Below, piece after piece: positions 8,844 through 17,585 of a stretch of DNA of 64,000 bases (position 1 is its first letter; the number at the start of each line of letters is the position of its first letter). The position numbers and the translations under genes are program-made. Below the pieces are notes generated by a model. It was not told where the DNA came from. It was given only the letters and a program-made list of their open reading frames with translations, and ran no database searches. This stretch comes from Robiginitalea biformata HTCC2501 (GTDB taxonomy: Bacteria; Bacteroidota; Bacteroidia; Flavobacteriales; Flavobacteriaceae): NCBI RefSeq assembly GCF_000024125.1, contig NC_013222.1:1342501-1406500 (forward strand), in the 5' to 3' direction.

Positions 8844-10076
8844 ATGTTGATGAAGGAGCTCCTGGAGCGCTATGAGAACAAACCCCCTGAAATTGTATTT
8901 CAGTGGAAGGACCCGGAAACGGAAGCCGAAGGGTGGGCCGTTATCAATTCCCTGCGCGGGGGAGCTGCCGGGGGCGGCACGCGCATGCGGGAGGGCCTGG
9001 ACCAGAATGAGGTACTCTCCCTGGCCAAGACGATGGAGGTGAAATTTACCGTCTCGGGCCCGCCGATTGGCGGGGCGAAGTCCGGTATCAATTTCAACCC
9101 GGACGACCCCCGGAAGAAAGGGGTGCTGGAACGCTGGTACCGCGCGGTTTCGCCCTTGCTGAAGAACTATTACGGTACCGGGGGCGACCTGAACGTCGAC
9201 GAGATCCACGAGGTGATCCCCATTACGGAGGACGCCGGGGTGTGGCATCCCCAGGAGGGGGTGTTCAACGGGCATTTCCGGCCTACGGAAGCCGATAAGA
9301 TCAATCGGATCGGCCAGCTGCGCATGGGGGTCATCAAGGTCCTCGAGACGGATACCTATTCGCCGGATACCTCCCGGAAATACACGGTAGCTGACATGAT
9401 AACCGGTTTCGGCGTCGCTGAAGCCGTCCGGCATTTTTACGACATACACGGCGAGAGCGTGGTCGGGAAACGGGCCGTGGTGCAGGGTTTTGGCAATGTC
9501 GGCGGGGCGGCGGCCTTTTACCTGTCCAAGATGGGCGCCCGGGTGGTTGGCATTATCGACCGGGCCGGGGGGGTCATCAAAGAGGAGGGATTCAGCTTCG
9601 AGGAAATCCGCGCCTTGTTCGGGAAGAAAAAGGGGAACGCCCTGGTGGCGGAGGACCTGATTCCTTCGGCGGAGATGGATCGACGGATCTGGAGCCTGCC
9701 CTGCGAAATTTTTGCCCCCTGTGCCGCTTCGCGCCTGGTAACCCGGGAACAGATCAGTACGCTGATCGATTCGGGCCTGGAGGTCATATCCTGCGGGGCA
9801 AACGTGCCGTTTGCCGACCGGGAGATTTTCTTCGGCCCGATTATGGAGTTTACCGACCAGCGCGTCAGCCTGATACCCGATTTTGTATCGAACTGCGGGA
9901 TGGCCCGGGTGTTTGCCTATTTTATGGAAGGACGGGTGTCCATGGAGGACGCTGATATTTTTAATGACACCTCCGGGACCATTAGAAATGCAATTTTGAA
10001 TATATTTAACCAAAATCCAACTCGAAGGAATTTCAGCCGGACGGCCTTTGAAATCGCCCTGAAACAACTCGTATAA
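8844..10076 (+). CDS. Glu/Leu/Phe/Val dehydrogenase family protein
   Basis: 410 residues from the chosen ATG (8850 is an equally good second ATG). Members catalyse reversible NAD(P)-dependent oxidative deamination of an amino acid to a 2-oxo acid and ammonia. The N-terminal catalytic domain holds GGAAGGGTRMR and PIGGAKSGINF, where the family has its substrate-binding and catalytic lysines. The Rossmann domain has VVQGFGNVGGAAAFYL, the NAD-binding GxGxxG loop. Sequence and length do not settle whether the substrate is glutamate, leucine or valine. The nhaD gene starts 15 bases downstream, so they are likely cotranscribed. The frame stays open for 44 more codons upstream, but these cover the -7 element and lack family similarity. 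Confidence 0.9.
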   Translation: MLMKELLERYENKPPEIVFQWKDPETEAEGWAVINSLRGGAAGGGTRMREGLDQNEVLSLAKTMEVKFTVSGPPIGGAKSGINFNPDDPRKKGVLERWYRAVSPLLKNYYGTGGDLNVDEIHEVIPITEDAGVWHPQEGVFNGHFRPTEADKINRIGQLRMGVIKVLETDTYSPDTSRKYTVADMITGFGVAEAVRHFYDIHGESVVGKRAVVQGFGNVGGAAAFYLSKMGARVVGIIDRAGGVIKEEGFSFEEIRALFGKKKGNALVAEDLIPSAEMDRRIWSLPCEIFAPCAASRLVTREQISTLIDSGLEVISCGANVPFADREIFFGPIMEFTDQRVSLIPDFVSNCGMARVFAYFMEGRVSMEDADIFNDTSGTIRNAILNIFNQNPTRRNFSRTAFEIALKQLV

Positions 10077-10091
10077 TACAAACCAAACACT

Positions 10092-11441
10092 ATGGAAACC
10101 ATTATCATCATCGTCTTCCTGGTCGGCTACCTCGCCATCACCCTGGAACACAACCTCAAGATCGACAAGCTGATACCCGCTCTGGCCATGATGGCCCTGC
10201 TATGGGCAATCATCGCCCTGGCCCATTTGCCGGTATTTGAGGTGAATGCGGAGCTCAAGGAGCTGGAGCCCACGCATATAGACGAAATCCTGTTGCATCA
10301 CCTTGGGAAAACCGCGGAGATCCTGGTCTTCCTCCTGGGGGCGATGACGATAGTGGAAATCATCGACTATTTCAATGGGTTTGCCACCATCAAGGGGTAT
10401 ATCCGCACGCGCAGCAAAACCAAGCTGCTCTGGCTGTTTTCCCTGCTGGCTTTTGTCCTGTCGGCCATTATCGACAACCTCACCGCCACCATCGTCCTGG
10501 TGACCATCCTGCAAAAGGTGATCAAGGACCGCAATACGCGGCTGTGGTTTGCGGGGATGATCATTATCAACGCCAACGCGGGCGGGGCCTGGTCGCCCAT
10601 CGGGGACGTGACCACCACGATGCTCTGGATTGCCGACAAGGTATCCGCCCTCCAACTGGTCGAACACGTCCTGCTCCCGTCCATTGTCTGTACGGTGGTG
10701 CCGACATTGATCGCCAGCCGGTTCAAGGTATTCCGCGGGCAGATTGCCGCGGAGCCGGAGGATCTGGAGGAGCCGAAATCGAAATTCGGGCCCACCATGC
10801 TCTACCTGGGGCTGGGATCCATCGTCTTTGTACCGTTCTTTAAAACCATTACGCACCTGCCCCCCTACGTGGGTATGATGCTGTCCCTGGCCGTGGTGGC
10901 AACCTTTGCCGAGATCTACAGCCAGACCAAGTTCAGTATCAGTTCGGTGGATAAATCGGAGAGTGACGAGCACGACGCGCATGCGTCGCACAGCCCGGTG
11001 CATTCCTCCCTGTCCAAAATCGAGTTGCCGAGCATCCTCTTTTTCCTCGGAATCCTGCTCGCCGTGGCGGCCCTGGAGTCGCTCGGGTATCTGTTTACCT
11101 ACGCCGAGGCGCTGAATGAGGCTATCCCGAATACGGATATCGTGGTGATGTTGCTGGGTGTCGGATCGGCCATTATCGACAACGTACCGCTGGTAGCGGC
11201 CAGTATGGGGATGTTCTCCCCGGGCATGGACGACCCGCTCTGGCACTTTATCGCCTATTCGGCGGGTACGGGCGGCAGTATGCTGATCATCGGCTCCGCA
11301 GCCGGGGTAGTGGCTATGGGAATGGAGAAAATCGACTTCTTCTGGTACCTGCGCAAGATTGCCTGGCTGGCACTGGTGGGCTTCCTGGCGGGGGCCGTGT
11401 CGTTTATCCTCCTGCGCGACCTGGTGCTCAACCCGATGTAG
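10092..11441 (+). CDS. nhaD: Sodium:proton antiporter, NhaD family
   Basis: 449 residues with about 12 membrane helices. It exports Na+ in exchange for H+ across the inner membrane, as expected for a marine bacterium. The two half-repeats of the ion-transporter fold are visible as SAIIDNLTATIVL (about 118-130) and SAIIDNVPLVAAS (about 356-368), which carry the conserved Asp-Asn pairs. NANAGGAWSPIGDVTTTM (about 157-174) is the family signature loop. A histidine-rich cytoplasmic stretch (DEHDAHASHSPVHSS) lies near residue 295. It follows the amino-acid dehydrogenase by 15 bases. Confidence 0.93.
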   Translation: METIIIIVFLVGYLAITLEHNLKIDKLIPALAMMALLWAIIALAHLPVFEVNAELKELEPTHIDEILLHHLGKTAEILVFLLGAMTIVEIIDYFNGFATIKGYIRTRSKTKLLWLFSLLAFVLSAIIDNLTATIVLVTILQKVIKDRNTRLWFAGMIIINANAGGAWSPIGDVTTTMLWIADKVSALQLVEHVLLPSIVCTVVPTLIASRFKVFRGQIAAEPEDLEEPKSKFGPTMLYLGLGSIVFVPFFKTITHLPPYVGMMLSLAVVATFAEIYSQTKFSISSVDKSESDEHDAHASHSPVHSSLSKIELPSILFFLGILLAVAALESLGYLFTYAEALNEAIPNTDIVVMLLGVGSAIIDNVPLVAASMGMFSPGMDDPLWHFIAYSAGTGGSMLIIGSAAGVVAMGMEKIDFFWYLRKIAWLALVGFLAGAVSFILLRDLVLNPM

Positions 11442-11529
11442 GCACCCGGGTAGCCTGCGTATTTTTTCTGCCGGAATACTTAAAACGGTAAAACTCCGTT
11501 ATTAGAAGCAACCTAATAAGAGAGCTATT

Positions 11530-12222
11530 ATGATAATGTTTCAGGACGCCGTCGATGAAGCCCAGTTGGGTGAGATCGCATCCGAGGAAAAAACCCTCTC
11601 CGTTATTGACCTGATCTTTAACGGGGGCACGGGAAGCATCGTGATCATCACGGTGCTTTTCGTCATGCTGGCCGTGGCCATGTACATCTATTTTGAGCGC
11701 CTGCTGGCCATCAAGGCCGCGTCCAAAATCGACAAGAATTTCATGAACCAGATCCGGGACCACGTAATGGGAGGCAAACTGGAGGCCGCCAAGATCCTCT
11801 GCGCCCAGACCGACAGTCCCGTGGCGCGACTCACCGAGAAGGGGATATCGCGGATCGGCAAACCCCTGGACGACATCAATACGGCTATCGAGAATGCAGG
11901 TACCCTGGAGGTTTACAAACTCGAAAAGAACGTGAGCGTCCTGGCAACCGTTGCCGGGGCTGCCCCGATGATCGGGTTCCTCGGGACCGTAATCGGGATG
12001 ATCCTGGCTTTCCACCAGATGGCTACCAGCGGCGGACAGGCCGAAATGGGCGCGCTGGCATCGGGCATCTACACCGCCATGACCACGACCGTTGCCGGAC
12101 TCGTGGTGGGCATTATCGCCTATGTGGGCTACAACCACCTGGTGAACCGCACCGACAAGGTGGTCCACAAGATGGAGGCGAATGCCGTGGAGTTCCTGGA
12201 CCTGCTGAGCGAACCCATTTAA
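11530..12222 (+). CDS. exbB: MotA/TolQ/ExbB proton channel family protein
   Basis: 230 residues. It is the proton-channel subunit that, with ExbD, energises TonB in the inner membrane. A first TM helix lies at about 38-58, and two more at about 140-165 and 180-205 with the family signature AGAAPMIGFLGTVIGMILAF and the TTTVAGLVVGI helix. First gene of the exbB-exbD-tonB-folC set, 9 bases before exbD. Linkage to TonB argues for ExbB rather than TolQ. Confidence 0.93.
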   Translation: MIMFQDAVDEAQLGEIASEEKTLSVIDLIFNGGTGSIVIITVLFVMLAVAMYIYFERLLAIKAASKIDKNFMNQIRDHVMGGKLEAAKILCAQTDSPVARLTEKGISRIGKPLDDINTAIENAGTLEVYKLEKNVSVLATVAGAAPMIGFLGTVIGMILAFHQMATSGGQAEMGALASGIYTAMTTTVAGLVVGIIAYVGYNHLVNRTDKVVHKMEANAVEFLDLLSEPI

Positions 12223-12231
12223 GCAGCGCGT

Positions 12232-12618
12232 ATGAAACTCAAAGGAAGGAACAAAGTGAGCCCGGAGTTCAGCATGTCCTCCATGACGGACATCGTCTTT
12301 CTGCTGCTCATCTTTTTTATGCTGACGGCCAATTCCCCGAATGCCCTGGACCTCTTGCTGCCCAAGGCCCGGGGGAAGTCTACCAATACGCAGAATGTCT
12401 CGGTGACCATCAACAAGGACCTGGACTATTTTGTAAACAACCAGCAGATCAACGGAGCCTATATTGAAATTGAACTAAAAAAAGCACTGGAGGGCCAGGA
12501 AAACCCGACGATTATCCTGCGGGCCGAAGAGAGCGTTGCGATCAAGGAAGCCGTCAACGTGATGGATATCGCCAACAGGAACAACTATAAGGTCATCCTC
12601 GCCGTGCGTCCGAATTAA
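12232..12618 (+). CDS. exbD: Biopolymer transporter ExbD/TolR family protein
   Basis: 128 residues, normal length. One N-terminal TM helix (about 17-37) contains the essential Asp in SSMTDIVFLLLIFFML; this residue takes part in proton flow. The rest is the periplasmic domain. Its stop codon overlaps the start of the TonB gene by one base (TAATG), so translation is probably coupled. Confidence 0.93.
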   Translation: MKLKGRNKVSPEFSMSSMTDIVFLLLIFFMLTANSPNALDLLLPKARGKSTNTQNVSVTINKDLDYFVNNQQINGAYIEIELKKALEGQENPTIILRAEESVAIKEAVNVMDIANRNNYKVILAVRPN

Positions 12619-13523
12619 TGTCATTACTGGATACGAGACACAAGAAAAAATCCTTCACGCTCACCACATTGCTGTTGAGCCTGCTGGTCCTTTTGCTGTT
12701 TTATATCGGCCTGACCTATATGGACCCGCCCGAGGAAAGCGGCATTACCGTCAATTTCGGGACCATGGAGTACGGGATGGGCAATGAGCAGCCCCTGGAA
12801 CCCGTCCGCAGGCAGCAACCCGAACCTGAAGAAGGGGTTGAGGAGGAAGTCGTGGAGGAACCGGCCGAACCGGTCTCCGAGCCCGAAGTGCCCGAGGAAT
12901 CTACCCAGACCGATGCCCCCACCGAAGAAGTCCTGACCCATGAAAACGAGGAATCCGTCCGTATCCGCCAGCAGGAGGAAGCTCGCAAAAAGGCCGAGGA
13001 AGCCGCGCGCAAAGCGCAGGAGGAGGCCGAGCGCATTGAACGGGAAAAACAGGCGGTGGCCGAGCGGCAACGACGGGAAGAGGAAGCTAAAAAACGGGAA
13101 CTCGACGCGATGATGGGCGGCCTGAATAATTCGGACGGTACGGCCGAAGGCAGCGAGGGCGACGACGACCGCGCCGGCGACAAGGGCCAGCCCGGGGGGG
13201 ACCCCTATGCCACTACGTATTACGGGGCACCCGGCAGCGGTACAGGCACCGGCGGCTACGGCCTGAGCGGCCGTTCCCTGGCGAGCAGGGGGCAGGTGCA
13301 ACAGGAGTGCAACCAGTCCGGGCGCGTGGTGGTGAAAATTACCGTGGACCGCAGCGGAAAAGTCGTCGATGCGCAACCCGGGGTACGGGGAACCACAAAC
13401 AGCGACCCCTGTTTGCTGGAACCCGCGCGGAAAACGGCGTTTATGCACCGCTGGAACCCGGATTCCAATGCGCCCAGCCGGCAGATCGGCTTTGTGGTGG
13501 TGAACTTTAAACTGGGCCAGTAG
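12618..13523 (+). CDS. tonB: TonB-like energy transducer
   Basis: 301 residues: one TM helix at about 14-34, a Pro/Glu/Val-rich periplasmic linker (about 55-110), a charged helical segment rich in Glu, Lys, Arg and Ala (about 112-160, likely coiled coil, TolA-like), a Gly-rich linker (about 195-218) and a C-terminal TonB/TolA fold with VVVKITVDRSGKVVDA and IGFVVVNFKLGQ. It carries the proton-motive force of ExbBD to outer-membrane receptors such as the one at 21977-24106. The TolA-like helix leaves a TolA role possible; an FolC gene follows with no gap. Confidence 0.88.
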   Translation: MSLLDTRHKKKSFTLTTLLLSLLVLLLFYIGLTYMDPPEESGITVNFGTMEYGMGNEQPLEPVRRQQPEPEEGVEEEVVEEPAEPVSEPEVPEESTQTDAPTEEVLTHENEESVRIRQQEEARKKAEEAARKAQEEAERIEREKQAVAERQRREEEAKKRELDAMMGGLNNSDGTAEGSEGDDDRAGDKGQPGGDPYATTYYGAPGSGTGTGGYGLSGRSLASRGQVQQECNQSGRVVVKITVDRSGKVVDAQPGVRGTTNSDPCLLEPARKTAFMHRWNPDSNAPSRQIGFVVVNFKLGQ

Positions 13524-14744
13524 ATGGACTACCGCCAGACGCTGGACTGGATGTTTGCGCGTCTGCCCATGTACCAGCACCAGGGGGGCGACGCCTACCA
13601 GGGCAAACTGGAACCCATCCGCCATTTCGCCACCCGCCTGGGAGACCCCCATAAGAAATTCCGGAGCATCCATGTTGCCGGCACCAACGGCAAAGGCTCC
13701 AGCAGCCATATGCTCGCCTCCATCCTGCAAGAGGCCGGGTACCGCGTCGGGCTTTACACTTCCCCCCATTTAAAGGACTTTCGCGAACGGATCCGGATAG
13801 ACGGGCAACCGGTGCCCGAGGAGCGCGTGGTGCAATTTATCGCGGACCACCAGCCTTTCCTTGAAAAGGCGGGCCTTTCGTTTTTTGAATTGACCGTCGG
13901 CATGGCCTTTGATTATTTTGCCGGCCAGGAGGTGGATGTGGCCGTTATCGAAGTAGGCCTGGGCGGGCGTCTGGACGCCACCAACATCCTTGTGCCCGAG
14001 GTGAGCCTGATTACGAACATCGGGCTGGACCATACGGAATTTCTAGGAAAAGAGCCCCGGCAGATTGCCCGGGAAAAGGCCGGGATCATTAAACCCGGCG
14101 TCCCCGTGGTGATCAGCGAAACCCAGGAGGAGGTAGCCCCCGTTTTCCTGGAGGTAGCCGAAACGCATCAGGCACCCTTACGATTTGCCGACCAGGCCTC
14201 CTGGCCGGAATACCCGGTATCCCTGCTGGGCAGCTACCAGTCCCGGAATGTGAAAGGCGTGCTGGCCACCCTGGACGTACTGAAATCTGCCAGCGGCTTC
14301 CGGATAGATGAGGAAGCCGTCCGCAAGGGCCTGGCCCGGATTGCGGAAAACACCGGGCTCATGGGGCGCTGGCAGATCCTGCGGGAACACCCCCGGGTGC
14401 TATGCGATACGGCCCACAACCGGGAGGGCCTGGAATTGGTCCTGGAGCAACTCGCTAGTCAGACCTACCGGCAGCTCCATTTTGTGTTGGGCTTCGTGAA
14501 GGAAAAGGACCTGGACGGCATCCTGCCGCTCTTCCCGAAAGAGGCGCGCTATTACCTCTCCCGCCCCAACATCCCCCGGGGCATGGCTGTCGAAAACCTG
14601 GCATCGGCTGCCTCCCGGCACGGCCTTCCTTTCAACCGCTACAACCATATCTCGGAGGCTTACCAGGCCGCCCTGGCAGCCGCCGAACCCGAAGACCTGG
14701 TCTTTATAGGCGGCAGCACGTTCACGGTGGCGGAAGTGGTATGA
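13524..14744 (+). CDS. folC: Bifunctional folylpolyglutamate synthase/dihydrofolate synthase
   Basis: 406 residues. It adds glutamate to dihydropteroate or folates using ATP. HVAGTNGKGSSSHML (about 51-65) is the Mur-ligase-type P-loop, TSPHLKDFRERIR the omega-loop region, and EVGLGGRLDATNIL the metal/substrate segment. The C-terminal ligase domain has DTAHNREGLE and ends in the conserved FIGGSTFTVAEV. It begins directly after the TonB stop codon. Confidence 0.95.
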   Translation: MDYRQTLDWMFARLPMYQHQGGDAYQGKLEPIRHFATRLGDPHKKFRSIHVAGTNGKGSSSHMLASILQEAGYRVGLYTSPHLKDFRERIRIDGQPVPEERVVQFIADHQPFLEKAGLSFFELTVGMAFDYFAGQEVDVAVIEVGLGGRLDATNILVPEVSLITNIGLDHTEFLGKEPRQIAREKAGIIKPGVPVVISETQEEVAPVFLEVAETHQAPLRFADQASWPEYPVSLLGSYQSRNVKGVLATLDVLKSASGFRIDEEAVRKGLARIAENTGLMGRWQILREHPRVLCDTAHNREGLELVLEQLASQTYRQLHFVLGFVKEKDLDGILPLFPKEARYYLSRPNIPRGMAVENLASAASRHGLPFNRYNHISEAYQAALAAAEPEDLVFIGGSTFTVAEVV

Positions 14745-14839
14745 AATGGGTGCGGCCTGTCGCCGTTAAAGGATTCCAACGAAATAATTACCTTAGGGTT
14801 TGCCGCGATCCCACCTCCCGCGGATAACACCTTAGTACA

Positions 14840-16450
14840 ATGCAACTTATAAAGCGGTTCCGCATACCAACGATATCTCTACTGCCGGCATTCCCACTAT
14901 TGCCGGCATTCCCTCAACTACCGGCAATCCTCTGCCTGGTTGTAGCCAGTTCCTGCTCAGGCGATCTGCCACAGGCAGCGGGCGGCGCGAATTCCGACGC
15001 CTCCCGGCCGAACATCGTGATAATCTATGCGGACGACCTGGGGTTTGGGGATACAGGCGCCTACGGCGCTACCGAAATCCAAACGCCCCATATCGACTCC
15101 CTGGCTGCGGGCGGGCTTCGGTTTACGCGCGGCTATGCCAGTTCGGCTACCTGCACACCCAGCCGCTATGCCCTGCTTACCGGCCAGTATCCCTGGCGGA
15201 AGGAGAAAGCGCGGATATTGCCCGGGAATGCCCCCCTGCTGATCGATACGGCACAGGCAACCCTCCCCGGCCTATTGCGCCAGGCGGGTTATCGAACCGG
15301 GATTGTGGGAAAGTGGCACCTCGGACTGGGCACGGGGGCTGTTGACTGGAACCAGGCCATTCGCCCGGGGCCCAACGAGGTAGGCTTTGAAGAAAGCTTT
15401 ATCCTGGCTGCCACACAGGACAGGGTCCCCACCGTATATATCCGCAACGGACAGGTGGTGGGGTTGGAGCCGGACGATCCCATTCAGGTGAGCTACGAGG
15501 AGAATTTCCCCGGCGAGCCCACCGCCCTGGACCACCCGGAGCTCGTCAAAATGGGGTGGGATCACGGACACAACAACAGCATCGTAAACGGCATCCCGCG
15601 GATTGGGTTTATGAAAGGGGGGCAGGCCGCCCGCTGGGTGGACGAGGACATGGCCGATACCTTTCTGAAGGAGGCCCAGGTGTTTATCCGCGAGCGAGAT
15701 CCGGAAGCGCCTTTTTTCCTGTTTTATTCCCTCCAGCAACCCCACGTCCCCCGTACCCCACATCCCCGGTTTGTGGGTGCCACCGACCTGGGCCCCAGGG
15801 GGGATGCCATCTTTGAAGCGGATTGGTGCATCGGGCAAATACTGGCCACCTTGCAAGATGAGGGCCTGCTGACCAATACGCTGGTGATCTTCTCCAGCGA
15901 TAACGGACCGGTACTGAATGACGGCTACCTGGACCAGGCCGTTGAGCGGAATGGAGGGCATTCGCCCTGGGGTCCCTACCGGGGTGGGAAGTACAGCCTT
16001 TTCGAAGCCGGTACCCGGGTGCCCTTTATCGTGTCCTGGCCGGGGACTATTGCCCCTGGGGTGAGCGATGCCATGGTCAGCCAGATAGACCTCCTCGCTT
16101 CACTGGCCCACCTGACAGGTGTCCCGGATCCGGGAACGGACAGCCAGAATATCTGGCCGGCCCTCAGCGGCCGGTCCGATGCGGGGAGGGAGCATATGGT
16201 ACTGGAAGCCACATCCCGGACGGCTTTTCGCACAAGGGACTGGGTCTATATCCCGCCCCAAAGCGGCCCCCCGGTGGCCAAAAATGTGAATATCGAGTTG
16301 GGCAATGCCGCGGCTCCCCAGCTATACCACCTCGAATCCGACCCGGGCCAAACCCGGAACCTGGCCGAAGAATTACCCCAAATCCGGGACTCCCTCATGC
16401 GGCAATACCAGGAGATTATATCCAGCCCGGGCACCCATCAAATCCCCTGA
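14840..16450 (+). CDS. Sulfatase (arylsulfatase family), exported
   Basis: 536 residues. It hydrolyses sulfate esters, probably on algal polysaccharides or their fragments. Catalytic Cys105 in CTPSR (C-x-P-x-R) is converted to formylglycine in this family. Metal ligands are in YADDLGFGD (after the N-terminal beta strand) and in FSSDNGP; GKWHLG is the conserved Lys-His motif. The signal region has an unusual internal repeat (LLPAFP, LLPAFP, QLPA) before a Cys in VVASSCSG, suggesting a lipoprotein. It is a single-gene unit; the maturation enzyme (anSME) is not in the window. Subfamily and substrate are not assigned. Confidence 0.92.
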   Translation: MQLIKRFRIPTISLLPAFPLLPAFPQLPAILCLVVASSCSGDLPQAAGGANSDASRPNIVIIYADDLGFGDTGAYGATEIQTPHIDSLAAGGLRFTRGYASSATCTPSRYALLTGQYPWRKEKARILPGNAPLLIDTAQATLPGLLRQAGYRTGIVGKWHLGLGTGAVDWNQAIRPGPNEVGFEESFILAATQDRVPTVYIRNGQVVGLEPDDPIQVSYEENFPGEPTALDHPELVKMGWDHGHNNSIVNGIPRIGFMKGGQAARWVDEDMADTFLKEAQVFIRERDPEAPFFLFYSLQQPHVPRTPHPRFVGATDLGPRGDAIFEADWCIGQILATLQDEGLLTNTLVIFSSDNGPVLNDGYLDQAVERNGGHSPWGPYRGGKYSLFEAGTRVPFIVSWPGTIAPGVSDAMVSQIDLLASLAHLTGVPDPGTDSQNIWPALSGRSDAGREHMVLEATSRTAFRTRDWVYIPPQSGPPVAKNVNIELGNAAAPQLYHLESDPGQTRNLAEELPQIRDSLMRQYQEIISSPGTHQIP

Positions 16451-16504
16451 TTCCAGCCCCAGTTAAACCATAAAACAGGGAGCTACTTTTTTGTTTTTTT
16501 TCTT

Positions 16505-16533
16505 TTGGGAAGGAAAAAACTATTCTATATTTG
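16505..16533 (+). promoter_or_regulatory. Promoter of tRNA-Val
   Basis: TTG (16505-16507), 18 bases, then TATATTTG (16526-16533), 11 bases before the tRNA. This is a textbook Bacteroidota promoter and supports the phylum assignment. Confidence 0.8.
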
Positions 16534-16544
16534 CACACCCTTTC

Positions 16545-16619
16545 GGGCTCTTAGCTCAGTTGGTTCAGAGCACCTGCCTTACAAGCAGGGGGTCGCTGGT
16601 TCGAATCCAGCAGGGCCCA
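16545..16619 (+). tRNA. tRNA-Val (anticodon TAC)
   Basis: 75 bases fold as a cloverleaf: acceptor GGGCTCT pairs with AGGGCCC, the anticodon stem CCTGC/GCAGG encloses loop CTTACAA with anticodon TAC, and the T-loop has GGTTCGAATCC. The discriminator is A; CCA is not encoded. Confidence 0.97.
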
Positions 16620-16633
16620 CATCAAGCAGAAAA

Positions 16634-16664
16634 CCCCGCAACGTAAGTTGCGGGGTATTTTTTT
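16634..16664 (+). terminator. Rho-independent terminator of tRNA-Val
   Basis: A 9-bp perfect stem CCCCGCAAC/GTTGCGGGG with a GTAA loop, followed by TATTTTTTT. Confidence 0.9.
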
Positions 16665-17108
16665 GAACTTTCGTCAAAAGCTTGCTTTTGTAAGAAAGTG
16701 AGAAAAAATATCCCGGAATCCGCGAAAGCGGATTGGGGTTTTCTATTTGCAGGAGTGGGCACGGTCTGGATCACGAGCGAAGCGAGTAATCCAGCAGGAG
16801 TGGGCACGGTCTGGATCACGAGCGAAGCGAGTAATCCAGCAGGAGTGGGCACGATCTGGATCACGAGGCGAATGCCGAGTAATCCAGCAAGGCGGAATGC
16901 ATTTTGGCCGTTCGGCCCGGGTCACAAACAAATCGAGTACTTCAGGAGCGTCCTGTCTCAATGCCTGCTACTCCCGGTATGGCTGCATTTTTATCAATTG
17001 TCTTTCTGGTATGCTTCCGGATTAAGAATTCTTTGAAACGCCAAAATTTTGGACGAAAGGAGATCCGACTTCATTCTGCCGATTAAATTTCCCATTTGTC
17101 CAAAGGAA
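16665..17108. other. Intergenic region after tRNA-Val, repeat-bearing
   Basis: Apart from the repeat array (listed separately) I see no supported gene. Open frames across the array on both strands translate to 15-residue repeats and have no start or signal that would mark a real protein. Confidence 0.6.
16749..16886. repeat. 45-bp tandem repeat array (2 identical copies plus 1 diverged) with a tRNA 3'-end fragment
   Basis: Units start at 16749, 16794 and 16839. The first two are identical over 45 bases; the third has a substitution near its start and a rearranged 3' part about 3 bases longer. Each unit ends in AATCCAGCAGG (16788-16798 and 16833-16843), an 11-base match to the T-arm/acceptor end of the adjacent tRNA-Val (16604-16614); the third reads AATCCAGCAAGG. 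Confidence 0.9.
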
Positions 17109-17139
17109 TTGCAAGGGGTCATGGTCAGTCCTATGTTTG
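17109..17139 (+). promoter_or_regulatory. Promoter of the small membrane protein unit
   Basis: TTG (17109-17111), 20 bases, then TATGTTTG (17132-17139), a full match to the phylum pattern, 20 bases before the ATG at 17160. It supports the two tiny genes downstream as real. Confidence 0.7.
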
Positions 17140-17159
17140 CGGTCTAAAAACCCCCAATT

Positions 17160-17330
17160 ATGAAGACAATACTACTCTTGCGTGAAATCTATTTTGAAGG
17201 CTTTAAAGGTATAGGCCATTTTCTGGTCAGAAACTACTTTAAAGTTTTCGCCTGGATCAGCTTCACATTATTTTTCATCGTTCTTTACGCATTTATATAT
17301 CGGATAGTCACCGGGTTTGTATTCGATTAA
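17160..17330 (+). CDS. Small single-TM membrane protein (DUF6747-like)
   Basis: 56 residues. An amphipathic N-terminus (LLLREIYFEGFKGIGHFL) is followed by a TM helix at about 31-52 and a short tail TGFVFD. The pattern of EIY.EGF, FKVFAW and IYRIVTGF.FD resembles a short protein family of Flavobacteriia that I recall as DUF6747; that name is from memory and uncertain. A consensus promoter lies 20 bases upstream, a second tiny gene begins 8 bases downstream, and a strong terminator follows that. The function is unknown. Confidence 0.65.
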   Translation: MKTILLLREIYFEGFKGIGHFLVRNYFKVFAWISFTLFFIVLYAFIYRIVTGFVFD

Positions 17331-17338
17331 AATTTAGG

Positions 17339-17497
17339 ATGGTCCTTACTCAAGAAATTGAGCTAACCGAAGGTTTACCTTTTCCTTTGGAATGGCTCCT
17401 GGCTGATGGCGGCAGCAATTTGGCGCTAATCGCAATTGGATTGACTATAATCTTCATGAGTTTAATAATTTGGAAAAATTCAAGAACCAAACCATAG
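17339..17497 (+). CDS. Small hypothetical membrane protein
   Basis: 52 residues: an acidic N-terminus (TQEIELTEG), one hydrophobic helix at about 28-46, and a basic tail (WKNSRTKP), so the N-terminus is probably outside. It starts 8 bases after the preceding tiny gene and shares its promoter; the terminator at 17519 closes the unit. The family is not recognised. The coding evidence is operon context and TM design, so it is only moderately sure. Confidence 0.5.
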   Translation: MVLTQEIELTEGLPFPLEWLLADGGSNLALIAIGLTIIFMSLIIWKNSRTKP

Positions 17498-17518
17498 ATA
17501 ATCTGTGCCTCGAAATGT

Positions 17519-17551
17519 ATAGCCGCTCCGAAAGGGGCGGCTATTTTTTTT
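17519..17551 (+). terminator. Rho-independent terminator of the small-protein unit
   Basis: An 11-bp stem (ATAGCCGCTCC/GGGGCGGCTAT, one G-T pair) with a GAAA loop, followed by seven T. Confidence 0.9.
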
Positions 17552-17585
17552 AACATCGATACATTCCTTGCCAAGGCCTGTGTTC

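Noticed and set aside
8775..10151. 458-codon minus-strand frame opposite the amino-acid dehydrogenase
   Set aside because: Antisense shadow; the plus strand carries the clear dehydrogenase domain.
16749..16886. CRISPR-like array
   Set aside because: Units are directly adjacent without unique spacers, and no cas gene is present.
16698..17036. Proteins with 15-residue repeats across the 45-bp array
   Set aside because: All three frames of both strands stay open because the unit is a multiple of three; no promoter or known product, so a non-coding repeat is more likely.
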